Assembly: GCA_029259635.1 (NCBI GenBank)
Contig: JAJDEU010000010.1
Coordinates: forward strand, 124,001 to 188,000
Origin: Planctomycetota bacterium
GTDB lineage: Bacteria > Planctomycetota > UBA1135 > GCA-002686595
Reading direction: 5' to 3'
Length of the DNA stretch: 64,000 bases
Shown: piece by piece, positions 51,330 to 60,036 of the stretch
How positions within the stretch are numbered: position 1 is the stretch's first letter
How the letters are laid out: each line of letters starts with the position of its first letter
Notes under the pieces: generated by a model
Seen by the model: only the letters and a program-made list of their open reading frames with translations
What the model was told of the DNA's origin: nothing
Databases searched by the model: none
Position numbers and translations under genes: made by a program

Positions 51330-53053
51330 GCGCACCCTCCATCTCCCCTTCGGTTCTGCGGAGTCTGACCACGGCCCTATTCAGCCTGGCGCTCGTCCTG
51401 ACGTGCGTGCAGTGCAGCGAGCCGCAAGAGGAGCCGATCGCGACTAAGAACACAGCTCATCTCGTGGATCGCACGGAGAGTTCCGGCATCGACTTCGTGC
51501 ACGACAACGGTCATCGCGGACCGTTCTACTTCCCCGAGACGGTTGGCTCAGGCGTCGCCGTCTGCGATTTGGATGCCGATGGAGACCTCGATGTCTATGC
51601 CGTTCAGTGCGGGCTTCCGCCGGGCAGCCTCGCGGCCGCGGGCGAAGCCGACTACGCACCGACCAACCAGCTCTTCGCCGGTCGCGGAGACGGAACCTTT
51701 GACGAGGTCACTGCGGGGAGCGGAGATGCCGCGCACAGCGGTTACGGAATGGGCGTTTGCGCGGGCGACGTCAACGGCGATGGGCAACTCGATATGTTCC
51801 TGACCAACACGGGCCCCGACGCGCTCTTGATCAATCGAGGACAGCTCAACTTCGAAGACACCGCCGCGGGAACTCCGCTTGCTGATCCGCGTTGGACGAC
51901 CGGCTGTGGATTCGCCGATCTCGACAATGACGGCCACCTCGATCTGGTCGTCTGCGCTTACGTGGACTGGACGGTCGGCACCGAGCACGAGTGCATGTCG
52001 AGCGGGGTTTCGGACTACTGTCACGTTAGCCTCTATCCAAGCCTTAGCGATCGCGTCTGGAAAGGCGACGGTCGCGGTGGCTTCACGGATATCACGGCGA
52101 ACTCCGATCTCGGCAGTCGCACCGGACGCGGATTCGGGCTCGCGCTGCTCGACTTCGACCGCGATGGCGATGTCGACCTCTACGTCGCCAACGATTCCGT
52201 GGAGAATCACTTCTACCTCAACGAAGGCGGTCAGCTCCGGGATCGCACCAATGAGTCGGGAGCGGCTTACAACTTGGATGGTATGTCCGAAGCCGGAATG
52301 GGCGTGGCCGCTGGCGACTTCGACGGCAATTCCGTTCCGGATCTGATCGTGACCAACTTCGCCGGCGAGTCGAACACCGTCTACCTCAACCAGAACAGCG
52401 GCTATTTCCGAGACGTCTCGCGCCAGACCGGCATCACATCGGCATCCCGTCCAGCACTCGGCTTCGGCGTTGTACTCGAGGATTTCGATCGCGACGGAGC
52501 GATGGATTTGTTGGTGAGCAACGGGCACGTGATGCGCACCGCCGGCAGCGCGGGCGGACCTTGGGGCTTTGCTCAACCCGACCAACTCTTTCGCGGCAAC
52601 CTGGGCTCAACCTCTCTGCGCTTCGAGGTCTGGGACGCAGGGGATGCTGTCCTCTCCGTTCCACGCGTCGGCCGCGGGCTCGCCTCGGGAGACCTAGACG
52701 GTGATGGGCAGATCGATCTCGTGATGCTCGCTTCCGGCGGCCCGCTCACCGTCGTGGGAAATCAACTGGCGCTGCCTCAATCGCGCTGGCTGAAGGTTCG
52801 CCTGCGAGGCTCTGGAACGAATACGGCCGCGATTGGCGCTCTCGTCGCAATGGACCTCGCCGACAAGACGATCCAGCGCCGCTGGGTTCAGTCCGGAACG
52901 GGATTCCTATCTCAGAACGACCTCTCTCCCCTGTTCGGGATTCCTCCCAAGACCCGCGTGGTGCGTGTCCGGGTTCGCTGGCCGGACGGAACGCAGAGTT
53001 CCGTTCGCGTCAACGGAGCAAATCGCGTGATCGAAATCGTGCAGGGCCAGTAA
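51326..53053 (+). CDS. FG-GAP (VCBS) repeat protein with C-terminal ASPIC/UnbV domain
   Basis: 575 residues from ATG 51326 with a signal peptide ending near C-V-Q-C-S (possible lipidation). Seven calcium-binding FG-GAP-type loops are visible, for example D-L-D-A-D-G-D-L-D-V, D-V-N-G-D-G-Q-L-D, D-L-D-N-D-G-H-L-D, D-F-D-R-D-G-D-V-D and D-L-D-G-D-G-Q-I-D, consistent with a beta-propeller. The last ~90 residues (R-W-L-K-V-R-L-R-G, L-F-G-I-P-P, V-R-V-R-W-P-D-G) are the ASPIC/UnbV module. Surface protein common in planctomycetes. Coupled to the TPR lipoprotein upstream and convergent with the sulfatase-fold gene. Confidence 0.92.
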   Translation: MSAPSISPSVLRSLTTALFSLALVLTCVQCSEPQEEPIATKNTAHLVDRTESSGIDFVHDNGHRGPFYFPETVGSGVAVCDLDADGDLDVYAVQCGLPPGSLAAAGEADYAPTNQLFAGRGDGTFDEVTAGSGDAAHSGYGMGVCAGDVNGDGQLDMFLTNTGPDALLINRGQLNFEDTAAGTPLADPRWTTGCGFADLDNDGHLDLVVCAYVDWTVGTEHECMSSGVSDYCHVSLYPSLSDRVWKGDGRGGFTDITANSDLGSRTGRGFGLALLDFDRDGDVDLYVANDSVENHFYLNEGGQLRDRTNESGAAYNLDGMSEAGMGVAAGDFDGNSVPDLIVTNFAGESNTVYLNQNSGYFRDVSRQTGITSASRPALGFGVVLEDFDRDGAMDLLVSNGHVMRTAGSAGGPWGFAQPDQLFRGNLGSTSLRFEVWDAGDAVLSVPRVGRGLASGDLDGDGQIDLVMLASGGPLTVVGNQLALPQSRWLKVRLRGSGTNTAAIGALVAMDLADKTIQRRWVQSGTGFLSQNDLSPLFGIPPKTRVVRVRVRWPDGTQSSVRVNGANRVIEIVQGQ

Positions 53054-53079
53054 GGCCACGCGCCCCTCACGAGAGGGTT

Positions 53080-54465
53080 TCAGTCGTCACCGAGATAGCC
53101 GATGTCCTGCAGCTTGGACTTCAGCTCTTCATCGGGCGCCTCGAAGACTTTGGGGAACTCAATCCCGTTCGTTCGCGACGCTTCATTCAGGCGTTTGCCC
53201 TTACTCCCGAACCACTTCGACGCTATCGAAAGTTCTTTCGGGTCGTTCGCTAGATCGAAGACCACTTCGCTGCGAACACCGTTCGTCTCCTTGTCGAAGT
53301 AGCGCATGTACTTCTTCCCTCGAATCACCAGAGCCTCGTTGTGTTGACCAAAGGCGTTGCGAACGGAGTAGATCGATCGGTTATTCGGCAGGGTTTCCAA
53401 GCCCTGGATAGCGGGGAACAAGCTGGACCCCGGCAAGTCGAGTGGCGAGCGGAGTCCAAGCCAGTCCAGCAACGTGGGAGTGACGTCGACGTTTGAGCAC
53501 GGCGAGTCGATGCGCCGCGACTTCTGAATCTGTTTGCTCGGCAGAATGAGAAAGGGAATTCGCGTGTTGAAGTCGTGAACCGTTGCCTTGCGTCGGCGCG
53601 GAGCGACCGAGTGCCACGGGCTCAAATCATTGCCGAACTCTTGGCCGTGATCGCTCGTCACCACGAAGATCACGTCGCCTTCATAGCGCTCCATGAAGTA
53701 GTCGTAGAGCTCGGCAATCCGCTTATCGATGTAGTTCGCCGCGATGCCGTAAGCCTGATCCTCGGTCTCGAGATGGTTCGCTCCGCCCACGTCGAAGGGA
53801 GCTCCTTCCCAGGGCCCGTGCACATCGATGTAGTGGACATAGGTAAACTCGGGTTTGTCTCCGCTGCCAAAATCGCGCCGATCAAAGTGCTCGATGACGG
53901 CCGCGTTGACCGTGTCGCTGAACATGTAGTCCGTCCAGACGCTGACGTCGCCGATTCGCGCTCCCTGATCTCCGATGAATTCGTCGATCGCGTAGTGATC
54001 GAAGCCGCGGTGAAAAGGGTTCCACCTCTGGAGAAAGGGATTCGTCACGAAAGCCGCGGTGTAGTGGCTCTCGCGAAGGATCGTGGGCAGCAGCGGAATA
54101 TCGGCAGAGAATCTCGACAGCAACTTTCGCTTGTCCGGCGAACCGTCGGCACCGTGCTGCTGGGGATAGAGACCCGAGAACATGCTGATGACCGACGGAT
54201 AGGTCCAGGGTGCCGCAGAGCGCATGCTCGTGAACTGGACACCTTTCGATCCGAGAGCTTGGACCTTCGGCATGAAGCGCTCCACCGCGTCCGCTCGCAG
54301 CTGATCCACGAGGATTAGGACGATACTCGGTTTACGCGCCTCGCGTGGCTCGGTTGGACTGCAAGCGCTGGTGACGAGCAGTGTCAAAAACAGCCCGACC
54401 AACGATACCCAGGTCGAAAGTCGCAATACGTGATGGCGTCGACAGTCAGGCTTTTCGCGATCCAT
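53080..54465 (-). CDS. Sulfatase-superfamily lipoprotein with Thr at the nucleophile position
   Basis: 461 residues. Signal sequence then T-S-A-C, a likely lipidation site. Alkaline-phosphatase/sulfatase fold motifs: I-V-L-I-L-V-D-Q-L-R-A-D (metal Asp), A-P-W-T-Y-P-S-V-I-S-M-F-S-G-L-Y-P (active site), V-V-T-S-D-H-G-Q-E-F-G (metal Asp/His). The nucleophile position, a Cys/Ser processed to formylglycine in true sulfatases, is Thr here (T-x-P-S), so a phosphatase or phosphodiester/transferase role is as likely as sulfatase. No sulfatase-maturase gene nearby. Start uncertain: ATGs at 54480 and 54501 are in frame too. Convergent with the ASPIC gene. Confidence 0.85.
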   Translation of the reverse strand: MDREKPDCRRHHVLRLSTWVSLVGLFLTLLVTSACSPTEPREARKPSIVLILVDQLRADAVERFMPKVQALGSKGVQFTSMRSAAPWTYPSVISMFSGLYPQQHGADGSPDKRKLLSRFSADIPLLPTILRESHYTAAFVTNPFLQRWNPFHRGFDHYAIDEFIGDQGARIGDVSVWTDYMFSDTVNAAVIEHFDRRDFGSGDKPEFTYVHYIDVHGPWEGAPFDVGGANHLETEDQAYGIAANYIDKRIAELYDYFMERYEGDVIFVVTSDHGQEFGNDLSPWHSVAPRRRKATVHDFNTRIPFLILPSKQIQKSRRIDSPCSNVDVTPTLLDWLGLRSPLDLPGSSLFPAIQGLETLPNNRSIYSVRNAFGQHNEALVIRGKKYMRYFDKETNGVRSEVVFDLANDPKELSIASKWFGSKGKRLNEASRTNGIEFPKVFEAPDEELKSKLQDIGYLGDD

Positions 54466-54597
54466 GGCTCGAACTCTCATGCGTTTCGCTGCCGAATTCA
54501 TGCTTCGACAATGTACCCCATCGGGCGCGAGAGAGCCCACTGCTCTTCAGTACTCTCGGTTGAAATGAGGGACCCGGAGTCGCTCGGCCAAGGACCT

Positions 54598-55515
54598 TTA
54601 ACTTCGATCGATCACACTGTCGGAGGTCACGCGCTTGCCGCGCAGGCCATCCGCGATTCCGGCTGCTTTGGCGAGCACTGCGCGCGAGCGCCCCCGAAAT
54701 AGACCGACGAAGAAGACCACAGGCAGTGTCAACACGTCGAAGCACAAGAAGCGCAACCAGCGCGTCGGCGTGCCATGACGCCTCAAGAACCAGATGGAAT
54801 TGACGCCGATCATGTACTTGCGGCGCGCGCCGTATCCACCACCGGTCGAGTGTCCGGCCTTGTGCAGAGCGGAGGCTTCTCCGATGCACGCAATACCAAA
54901 GCCCTCGTAGGAAGCGCGTACGCAAAAATCCAGATCCTCGTGATAGGCGAAGAAGGTCCCATCGAGCAGGCCGATGCGCTCGAATACCTCGCGCCGGACG
55001 AGCATCACCGCACCGATCACATAGTCCACCGCAACGGTTTTTTGATACTGGGGACCGTCGCTCTGCCGATGACCGATCAGAGTCGACAGATTCTGTCGAA
55101 AGGTCAGCTCACCACCTGCCGCCCAGACCATGCCCGGTCTTTCCTTGTAGAGCACGCGTGGACCGACGATGGCCAGATTGGTATCCGCCGCGAGTGCATC
55201 CGTAAGCAGAGCTAGGCAACCCTCCACCAACTCGGCGTCATTGTTGACGAGCAGGCAGGCCTCGGCCCCGCGCTCCAGCGCAAGGTCGATGCCCTGATTA
55301 TTGCCGTCCCCGTAACCCAAGTTCTCATTGTTCAGGACGTATTGAATCGAGCCGAACTCCGCCTGCACGGCTTCTCGCGAACCATCGACGGACGCATTGT
55401 CCACGAAGTAGATCCACTCCGGCGCAATGCCTTCACGAACAAGCGAGCGCAGACACTCGAGATTCTCGGGACCGCCGTTCCAGTTGACGACAACCGCTGC
55501 GATGCGGAGGCTCAC
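54598..55515 (-). CDS. Family 2 glycosyltransferase (rhamnosyltransferase-like)
   Basis: 305 residues of the GT2 fold. N-terminal V-V-V-N-W-N-G, D-N-A-S-V-D-G-S, E-N-L-G-Y-G-D-G-N-N-Q-G and L-V-N-N-D-A-E-L give the nucleotide-sugar pocket of the WbbL/RfbF group. F-A-Y-H-E-D-L-D-F-C-V-R carries the catalytic-base E-D motif. A hydrophobic C-terminal segment (LRFLCFDVLTLPVVFFVGLF) may associate with the membrane. GTG start overlapping the xseA stop (GTGA). Likely surface polysaccharide synthesis. Confidence 0.9.
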   Translation of the reverse strand: MSLRIAAVVVNWNGGPENLECLRSLVREGIAPEWIYFVDNASVDGSREAVQAEFGSIQYVLNNENLGYGDGNNQGIDLALERGAEACLLVNNDAELVEGCLALLTDALAADTNLAIVGPRVLYKERPGMVWAAGGELTFRQNLSTLIGHRQSDGPQYQKTVAVDYVIGAVMLVRREVFERIGLLDGTFFAYHEDLDFCVRASYEGFGIACIGEASALHKAGHSTGGGYGARRKYMIGVNSIWFLRRHGTPTRWLRFLCFDVLTLPVVFFVGLFRGRSRAVLAKAAGIADGLRGKRVTSDSVIDRS

Positions 55516-57074
55516 TCGGTGTCACCCCGATCGGAGGGAGCCCTGGTTTCGGGCCGGATCTCAACGGCGCGAGAGAGAACACTTCCGCGCAGGAGACGCG
55601 TCTCGATGAGATCGTCTTCGGAGAGAGTGTTCGTATCGACGAGCACGGAGTCGCCCTGCGACGTAATCGAATAGCCGCGCCCGAGAACCGCGAGCGGAGA
55701 GATTGACTCCAGTGAGCGAGCCGCCAACTCGAGTCGTTGCCCGGATCGAACCAGAGTCTTCTCGCCGTCCGCTATCAACTTCTCACCGAGCAACTCGAGC
55801 CGCGAAAACGCTCGCGCAAGGCGAACGGACGGTGACTGCCGCTCCATGGCGCCGCGGGCGAGCTGCATGCGCTCGCGCGAACGTTCCAACCGGCGATGCA
55901 TCTCCAACTCGAGTCGGGAGCGCGTCTCGCGCAAGCTCGCAGCGCGCTCACTCAGCATCGCACCGGGATCCGCCAACCCGCGTGAATTCGCCAATCTCTC
56001 CAGGCGATCTTCGCGTTCGCGAATGTGATCATCCGCCGCTTCGATCATTCGATTGCCCGCGCGCTCAATTCGATCGTAGAGCACACTGCGATCGGGAATA
56101 ACGGTCTGCGCCGCGTCGGTAGGCGTGTGCGCGCGAAAGTCCGCGACTAGATCGGAGAGAGAGGTGTCGCTCTCGTGACCGACGGCCGAGACCACCGGCA
56201 CACTCGAGCTCCAGATCGCGTCGGCAACAGAGCGTTCGTTGAAGCACCACAGGTCTTGAAGCGAGCCGCCGCCGCGAGTAACGACAATCACATCGACACC
56301 ACTCTGATCAAGCCGGCCAATCGCTTCAGCAATGGCCTGATCGGCGCCGGGTCCCTGAACCAGAGTGTGAACCAAGCGCACGGGGTAGGCGGGCCATCGC
56401 AGGCTGCGCGTGCGCAAAAAATCTCGGAGAGCAGCGCCATCCCGACTGGTCACGACTCCGATGCGCCGGGGAAAAATGGGAAGCGTTCGGCGCCGGTCGA
56501 GCTTGCCCGCGCTCTTGAACTCCCGCTTGAGCTCCTCCAGTTGTGCGAGCAGAGCCCCGACGCCCAGCGGCTCCACGCGGTCGACGATCAACTTGTAGCG
56601 GCCGTGCGGAGCGTAGACATCGAGCTTGCCGCGCACGAGCACCTGCATGCCCTCATCAAAGCTGGCGGGCAGAGCGCGCCCCGCTTGACCGCGCCAGACG
56701 ACGCAAGAGATCAGCGAGCCCTCCTCCTTCAGGTCGAAGTAGACGTGGCCGGAAGAAGCCCGGCGCAATCCCGCGACCTCGCCTTCGACGCGAACGCGCC
56801 CGAGCTGGGACAGGCGCGCTTCGATTTCGCGGGTGAGCTGCGAGACCGTAAAGGCCGGTGCCTCTTCGGTGGTTGCCTCCGACTCGTCCGCGCTGGCAGC
56901 TTTCTTAGGCGAGGCCGATTGAGCCCGAGCTCTCTTTGCCGGCGTCCGGCTCGCCGGGCCGCGGCCAGCCGCGCGCCTCAGCTCGTCTGCCGAACCAGCC
57001 TCCGAACCATCGGCCTTCGGTTGATCCGAGGCGGAGGACCCGGACTCCGAAAAAGAAAAGTTCTCCTGCCCCAT
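55512..57074 (-). CDS. xseA: Exodeoxyribonuclease VII large subunit
   Basis: 520 residues. A low-complexity N-terminal ~75 residues (Ser/Glu/Ala-rich, RRAAGRGPASRTP) precedes the OB-fold, which begins F-T-V-S-Q-L-T-R-E-I-E-A. The central domain has R-R-I-G-V-V-T-S-R-D-G-A-A and the V-V-T-R-G-G-G-S-L-Q-D-L-W-C-F-N motif, with S-A-V-G-H-E-S-D, characteristic of XseA. A long coiled coil fills the C-terminal half. ATG at 57074. The small subunit xseB is not adjacent. The N-terminal extension is longer than in most XseA proteins. Confidence 0.94.
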   Translation of the reverse strand: MGQENFSFSESGSSASDQPKADGSEAGSADELRRAAGRGPASRTPAKRARAQSASPKKAASADESEATTEEAPAFTVSQLTREIEARLSQLGRVRVEGEVAGLRRASSGHVYFDLKEEGSLISCVVWRGQAGRALPASFDEGMQVLVRGKLDVYAPHGRYKLIVDRVEPLGVGALLAQLEELKREFKSAGKLDRRRTLPIFPRRIGVVTSRDGAALRDFLRTRSLRWPAYPVRLVHTLVQGPGADQAIAEAIGRLDQSGVDVIVVTRGGGSLQDLWCFNERSVADAIWSSSVPVVSAVGHESDTSLSDLVADFRAHTPTDAAQTVIPDRSVLYDRIERAGNRMIEAADDHIREREDRLERLANSRGLADPGAMLSERAASLRETRSRLELEMHRRLERSRERMQLARGAMERQSPSVRLARAFSRLELLGEKLIADGEKTLVRSGQRLELAARSLESISPLAVLGRGYSITSQGDSVLVDTNTLSEDDLIETRLLRGSVLSRAVEIRPETRAPSDRGDTE

Positions 57075-57089
57075 CCCTGAAACTTATCG

Positions 57090-58343
57090 TCACTCCGCTC
57101 CATTGCCGACGGAATCTCCCCCCGAAGCGTCGTCTTCCTCCGAGTTCTTCGCATTCTCATCGAGATTCGCGTCGACTTCGGTGCCGATGGCCGGGACCAG
57201 CCCGGGAAGCCGTGCCGCTCTCCACCGATCAACCCGCGCCGTCGGAAAGAAGACTCGATAGCGGCCTTCGAGGAAGGGAGCGCGAGACTCACCGCGCATC
57301 GTCACTCCGTCCTCCAGCCGAAGTTGAATGCCGCGCTCGTGCTCGAGGATGAGACAGCGATCCGCAAACAGATGCCGCAGCATGGCGCCATGGCGATCCC
57401 TGACGGCAAAGTGAACGTCACGAAGAACTCCATCCACCACGCCACCCACGTGCCGAAGGTGGAAGACATCTCCGGTTGCATCTTCGGCGAGCATCCGGTT
57501 GAGCGCATCCTGAACCCGGCTGAGCTTCCACAACCCGTCATCCTTGAGGATGGCGTCTTCGCCAGAAAACAACTCGGGCAGGGCATCCATCCATGGAGCG
57601 ACGTCGAGTCCGGGCAGGTAGAGGCGCCGCTTGCCGTGAGCGAAGGGACGCACCTCACCGCCGCTTCGCTCCTCACCACCGGTCAAGAGAATGGTCACCA
57701 CGCGGCCACTCCTACTGCCTTCCAGCCTCAGCTGATCCGCGGTCAGATTGCCCGATAGACGGCCACGATCGTCCACAAGTCGAAAGATAACCGGGCCAAT
57801 CCAGCCGTCGTCCGAGAGCTCTCCTAGCTCGAGCAAATCGATTCCCTTCACCCACTCCGCGCGCATCAGCGCGCGCAAGCTGCCCGCCATCTCCAGACTG
57901 CGCTCTCTCCTCTTCAGCGCCTCGGGATCCGGCGCCGCCTCTGGCTCGACGCTCGCCACCGCGCCCGGCTGGTCCGACAAGAGCTCCTTGGCAAACTCCA
58001 TTCTCGGCCCGTCGATATCGAGAGCGGCAACGGCTTGATTCAGGTTGAGAAACTCAAGCTCTCGATCAACGCGCCTCCGCTCCGTCTCGTTGAGCTCCTC
58101 GCGCAGCTGAGCCGTCTGACGCTCGAGATCTAGGGATCGCGCTCGCTCTCGATCGAGCTCTTCGCGCAACTCCGTCAGGTCCTCGGTGTCCCGCGCTTCC
58201 TCGGCGGCATGCGTCTGGGCGACGGGTTCTGCACTCCCGCCGGACTCCCGAGTCAGGGCGACATAAGCGAATACGGAGCCAGCGAGAAAACCCGCTGTCA
58301 GCCCCCACACTAGGCGTGAGGGAGTCCTGCCGACCTCAACCAT
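57090..58343 (-). CDS. Membrane-anchored coiled-coil protein of unknown function
   Basis: 417 residues. One membrane span near the N-terminus (LVWGLTAGFLAGSVFAYVAL, ~11-30). A charged coiled coil follows (ELREELDRERARSLDLERQTAQLREELNE, ~58-95). The remainder is an extracytoplasmic mixed domain (GPVIFRLVDDRGRLSGNLTADQ, RVVTILLTGGEE) ending in an acidic tail (NSEEDDASGGD). ATG start overlapping the upstream gene by 8 bp, so the two are coupled. No family recognised. Precedes xseA by 15 bp, probably in the same transcript. Confidence 0.7.
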   Translation of the reverse strand: MVEVGRTPSRLVWGLTAGFLAGSVFAYVALTRESGGSAEPVAQTHAAEEARDTEDLTELREELDRERARSLDLERQTAQLREELNETERRRVDRELEFLNLNQAVAALDIDGPRMEFAKELLSDQPGAVASVEPEAAPDPEALKRRERSLEMAGSLRALMRAEWVKGIDLLELGELSDDGWIGPVIFRLVDDRGRLSGNLTADQLRLEGSRSGRVVTILLTGGEERSGGEVRPFAHGKRRLYLPGLDVAPWMDALPELFSGEDAILKDDGLWKLSRVQDALNRMLAEDATGDVFHLRHVGGVVDGVLRDVHFAVRDRHGAMLRHLFADRCLILEHERGIQLRLEDGVTMRGESRAPFLEGRYRVFFPTARVDRWRAARLPGLVPAIGTEVDANLDENAKNSEEDDASGGDSVGNGAE

Positions 58344-59052
58344 CTTTACGGCTACTCATGCTGTCGCGGTGCTCTGGAAGGATCTGGCGAAGGTACCTGG
58401 GAAGCTCTCCACAAGGCAGAACCCCGGGGAGAAGCGGACTGGACGAGTGTCGATCGCCGTTCTTCCCCGGCGAACCTGCTTCCCAAACGAGCTCGGCACC
58501 CTCGTCCGGCGCTCGGCCCCAGAGCCACTGCCCCACACGACCCTCCGAGTCCTGCTCGACTCCGAAAAGCAAGGCCAGTACCGGGTCTTGGGGTCCAGAA
58601 GGCTTTTTAACGCCACTTTCGGGCAACCCATTGACAGGCTTGCCAAGCGGTTGCCCAGCCAACCGCACCGCTTCGCTGAATCCCACCAGAGCGGAGCCGC
58701 CACGATCCGAAATGAACACTCGCGGCCACTCGCCGAGAGGCTCTCCTCCGGCCGGCTCCCAATCCAGTCTCCAGACCTGCCCTTCGGGCAACCCATACCG
58801 CAACCGGAGCGTGTCGGCATCGAACTTCGCACGAGCCGTCTCGCCGTGAAGCGGTAGGAGCCGCAGGTTGAGGGAGCTTCCATCGAGACCCGCGACTTCC
58901 GCAGTCCAGATCGCGATGCTGGCGTCCGCGTCCGAAACGCTCGGCGCCTCCTCGGCGGGCGGCAGCTCCGGTGACGGTGCTCGCAGGAGCCAGAGCCCGA
59001 TCACGGTGAGAACGGGGAGGGCGAGCAGCCAGGGTCCACTTCGCACTACCAT
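58336..59052 (-). CDS. Membrane-anchored protein of unknown function
   Basis: 238 residues with one N-terminal span (PWLLALPVLTVIGLWLL) followed by a Pro/Glu-rich linker. The extracytoplasmic domain contains SLNLRLLPLHGETARAKFDADTLRLRYGLPEG. Its stop overlaps the ATG of the next gene by 8 bp. Similar layout to that neighbour (short cytosolic tip, one span, outside domain), which suggests a complex, but neither has a recognisable family. Confidence 0.65.
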   Translation of the reverse strand: MVVRSGPWLLALPVLTVIGLWLLRAPSPELPPAEEAPSVSDADASIAIWTAEVAGLDGSSLNLRLLPLHGETARAKFDADTLRLRYGLPEGQVWRLDWEPAGGEPLGEWPRVFISDRGGSALVGFSEAVRLAGQPLGKPVNGLPESGVKKPSGPQDPVLALLFGVEQDSEGRVGQWLWGRAPDEGAELVWEAGSPGKNGDRHSSSPLLPGVLPCGELPRYLRQILPEHRDSMSSRKDG

Positions 59053-59152
59053 GCTCGGGCGCTCCGAACCGCTTCCGCTCGCACCCGCAGCAGCTTCTGA
59101 TGGGTGCCGCTAGACCAAGGAGTTAAGCGGTTACGAACGACCCGGGTCCCGG

Positions 59153-59953
59153 TCAGTGTGTCTCGACACTCCAGGATTTCCGCTTGTTCTTGTTCCAGAA
59201 TCGCTGCCATTGCTCCGGGTCGCGTTCGTCGTGTCGCGAGAGCCTCTGAAGACTGGTCGTCACCGCGCCGATGATCGTATCGAAGCGCCTCTGGTTCGTC
59301 TGGTTCAATCTATCCTGATCGACCAAGTCCTTCGCGTCGAGCAAGCGAGTCAAGAGAGCGTAGAAGACCTGTTTGCGCTTGCCCTCTTCCAGCGCTTCGA
59401 ACTCTCCCAGAGCCTCCGCAGCCGCGGCCTGGATGGCGGGTTCGCCGTGGTGGAGCAGCTTTTTCAATCTCAAGAGTCCGCGCTCGTCTTGAGTTCGCCC
59501 GAGCGAGAGAATCAGACGGCGGAAAAGTTCCAGGTCATCGCCGATTCGGTTGTCCTCGACGAGGTCCAAGAGCTGGTCGACACTTTTTGCCCCCATGCTG
59601 CCCAAGGCATTGGCGGCGGCGAGCACCAGCTCGCGTTCCTCCGACTCGTCGCGGTCAAAGCGCTCGATCGCGCGGACCACCATGTTGACGATGTCCTTCT
59701 GATCATTCGGACCGCACTCCCCAAACCTCTCGGCGAGCTCGCGAAGAATCGGGAAAGCTGCTTCGGGGTCGCGACCGCGACCTCCGGAACGATTGCGCAT
59801 CGTGTCGGAGAACCGATCCACAAGCTCGTCGATGACCGCCGTATTATCGGCGGGACGGGTCGCGTTCCCGGAGCTACCGCTCACGGAAAGACTGCTGGGC
59901 ATCGGCGTGAGAACGGACAGAGACAGAGCGGAGAGCAAGAACGAAGCGAGCAT
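59153..59953 (-). CDS. Exported HEAT-repeat-like protein
   Basis: 266 residues with a signal peptide (MLASFLLSALSLSVLTPM) and then alpha-helical repeats resembling HEAT/PBS units (LVLAAANALGSMGAKSVDQLLDLV, LLRLKKLLHHGEPAIQAAAAEALGEFEAL). No catalytic motif. Probably an extracytoplasmic protein-protein interaction scaffold. 101 bp downstream of the gap after the preceding minus-strand genes, 83 bp from the pabC-like gene on the other side. Confidence 0.72.
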   Translation of the reverse strand: MLASFLLSALSLSVLTPMPSSLSVSGSSGNATRPADNTAVIDELVDRFSDTMRNRSGGRGRDPEAAFPILRELAERFGECGPNDQKDIVNMVVRAIERFDRDESEERELVLAAANALGSMGAKSVDQLLDLVEDNRIGDDLELFRRLILSLGRTQDERGLLRLKKLLHHGEPAIQAAAAEALGEFEALEEGKRKQVFYALLTRLLDAKDLVDQDRLNQTNQRRFDTIIGAVTTSLQRLSRHDERDPEQWQRFWNKNKRKSWSVETH

Positions 59954-60036
59954 AAGCGGGCGGCCTTCCCGGGCTCAAAGGGGGAGCCCGACCCAGGGGA
60001 ATCTCGTCACTCCCTTCCCGAGGAGTGATGCCCCGC

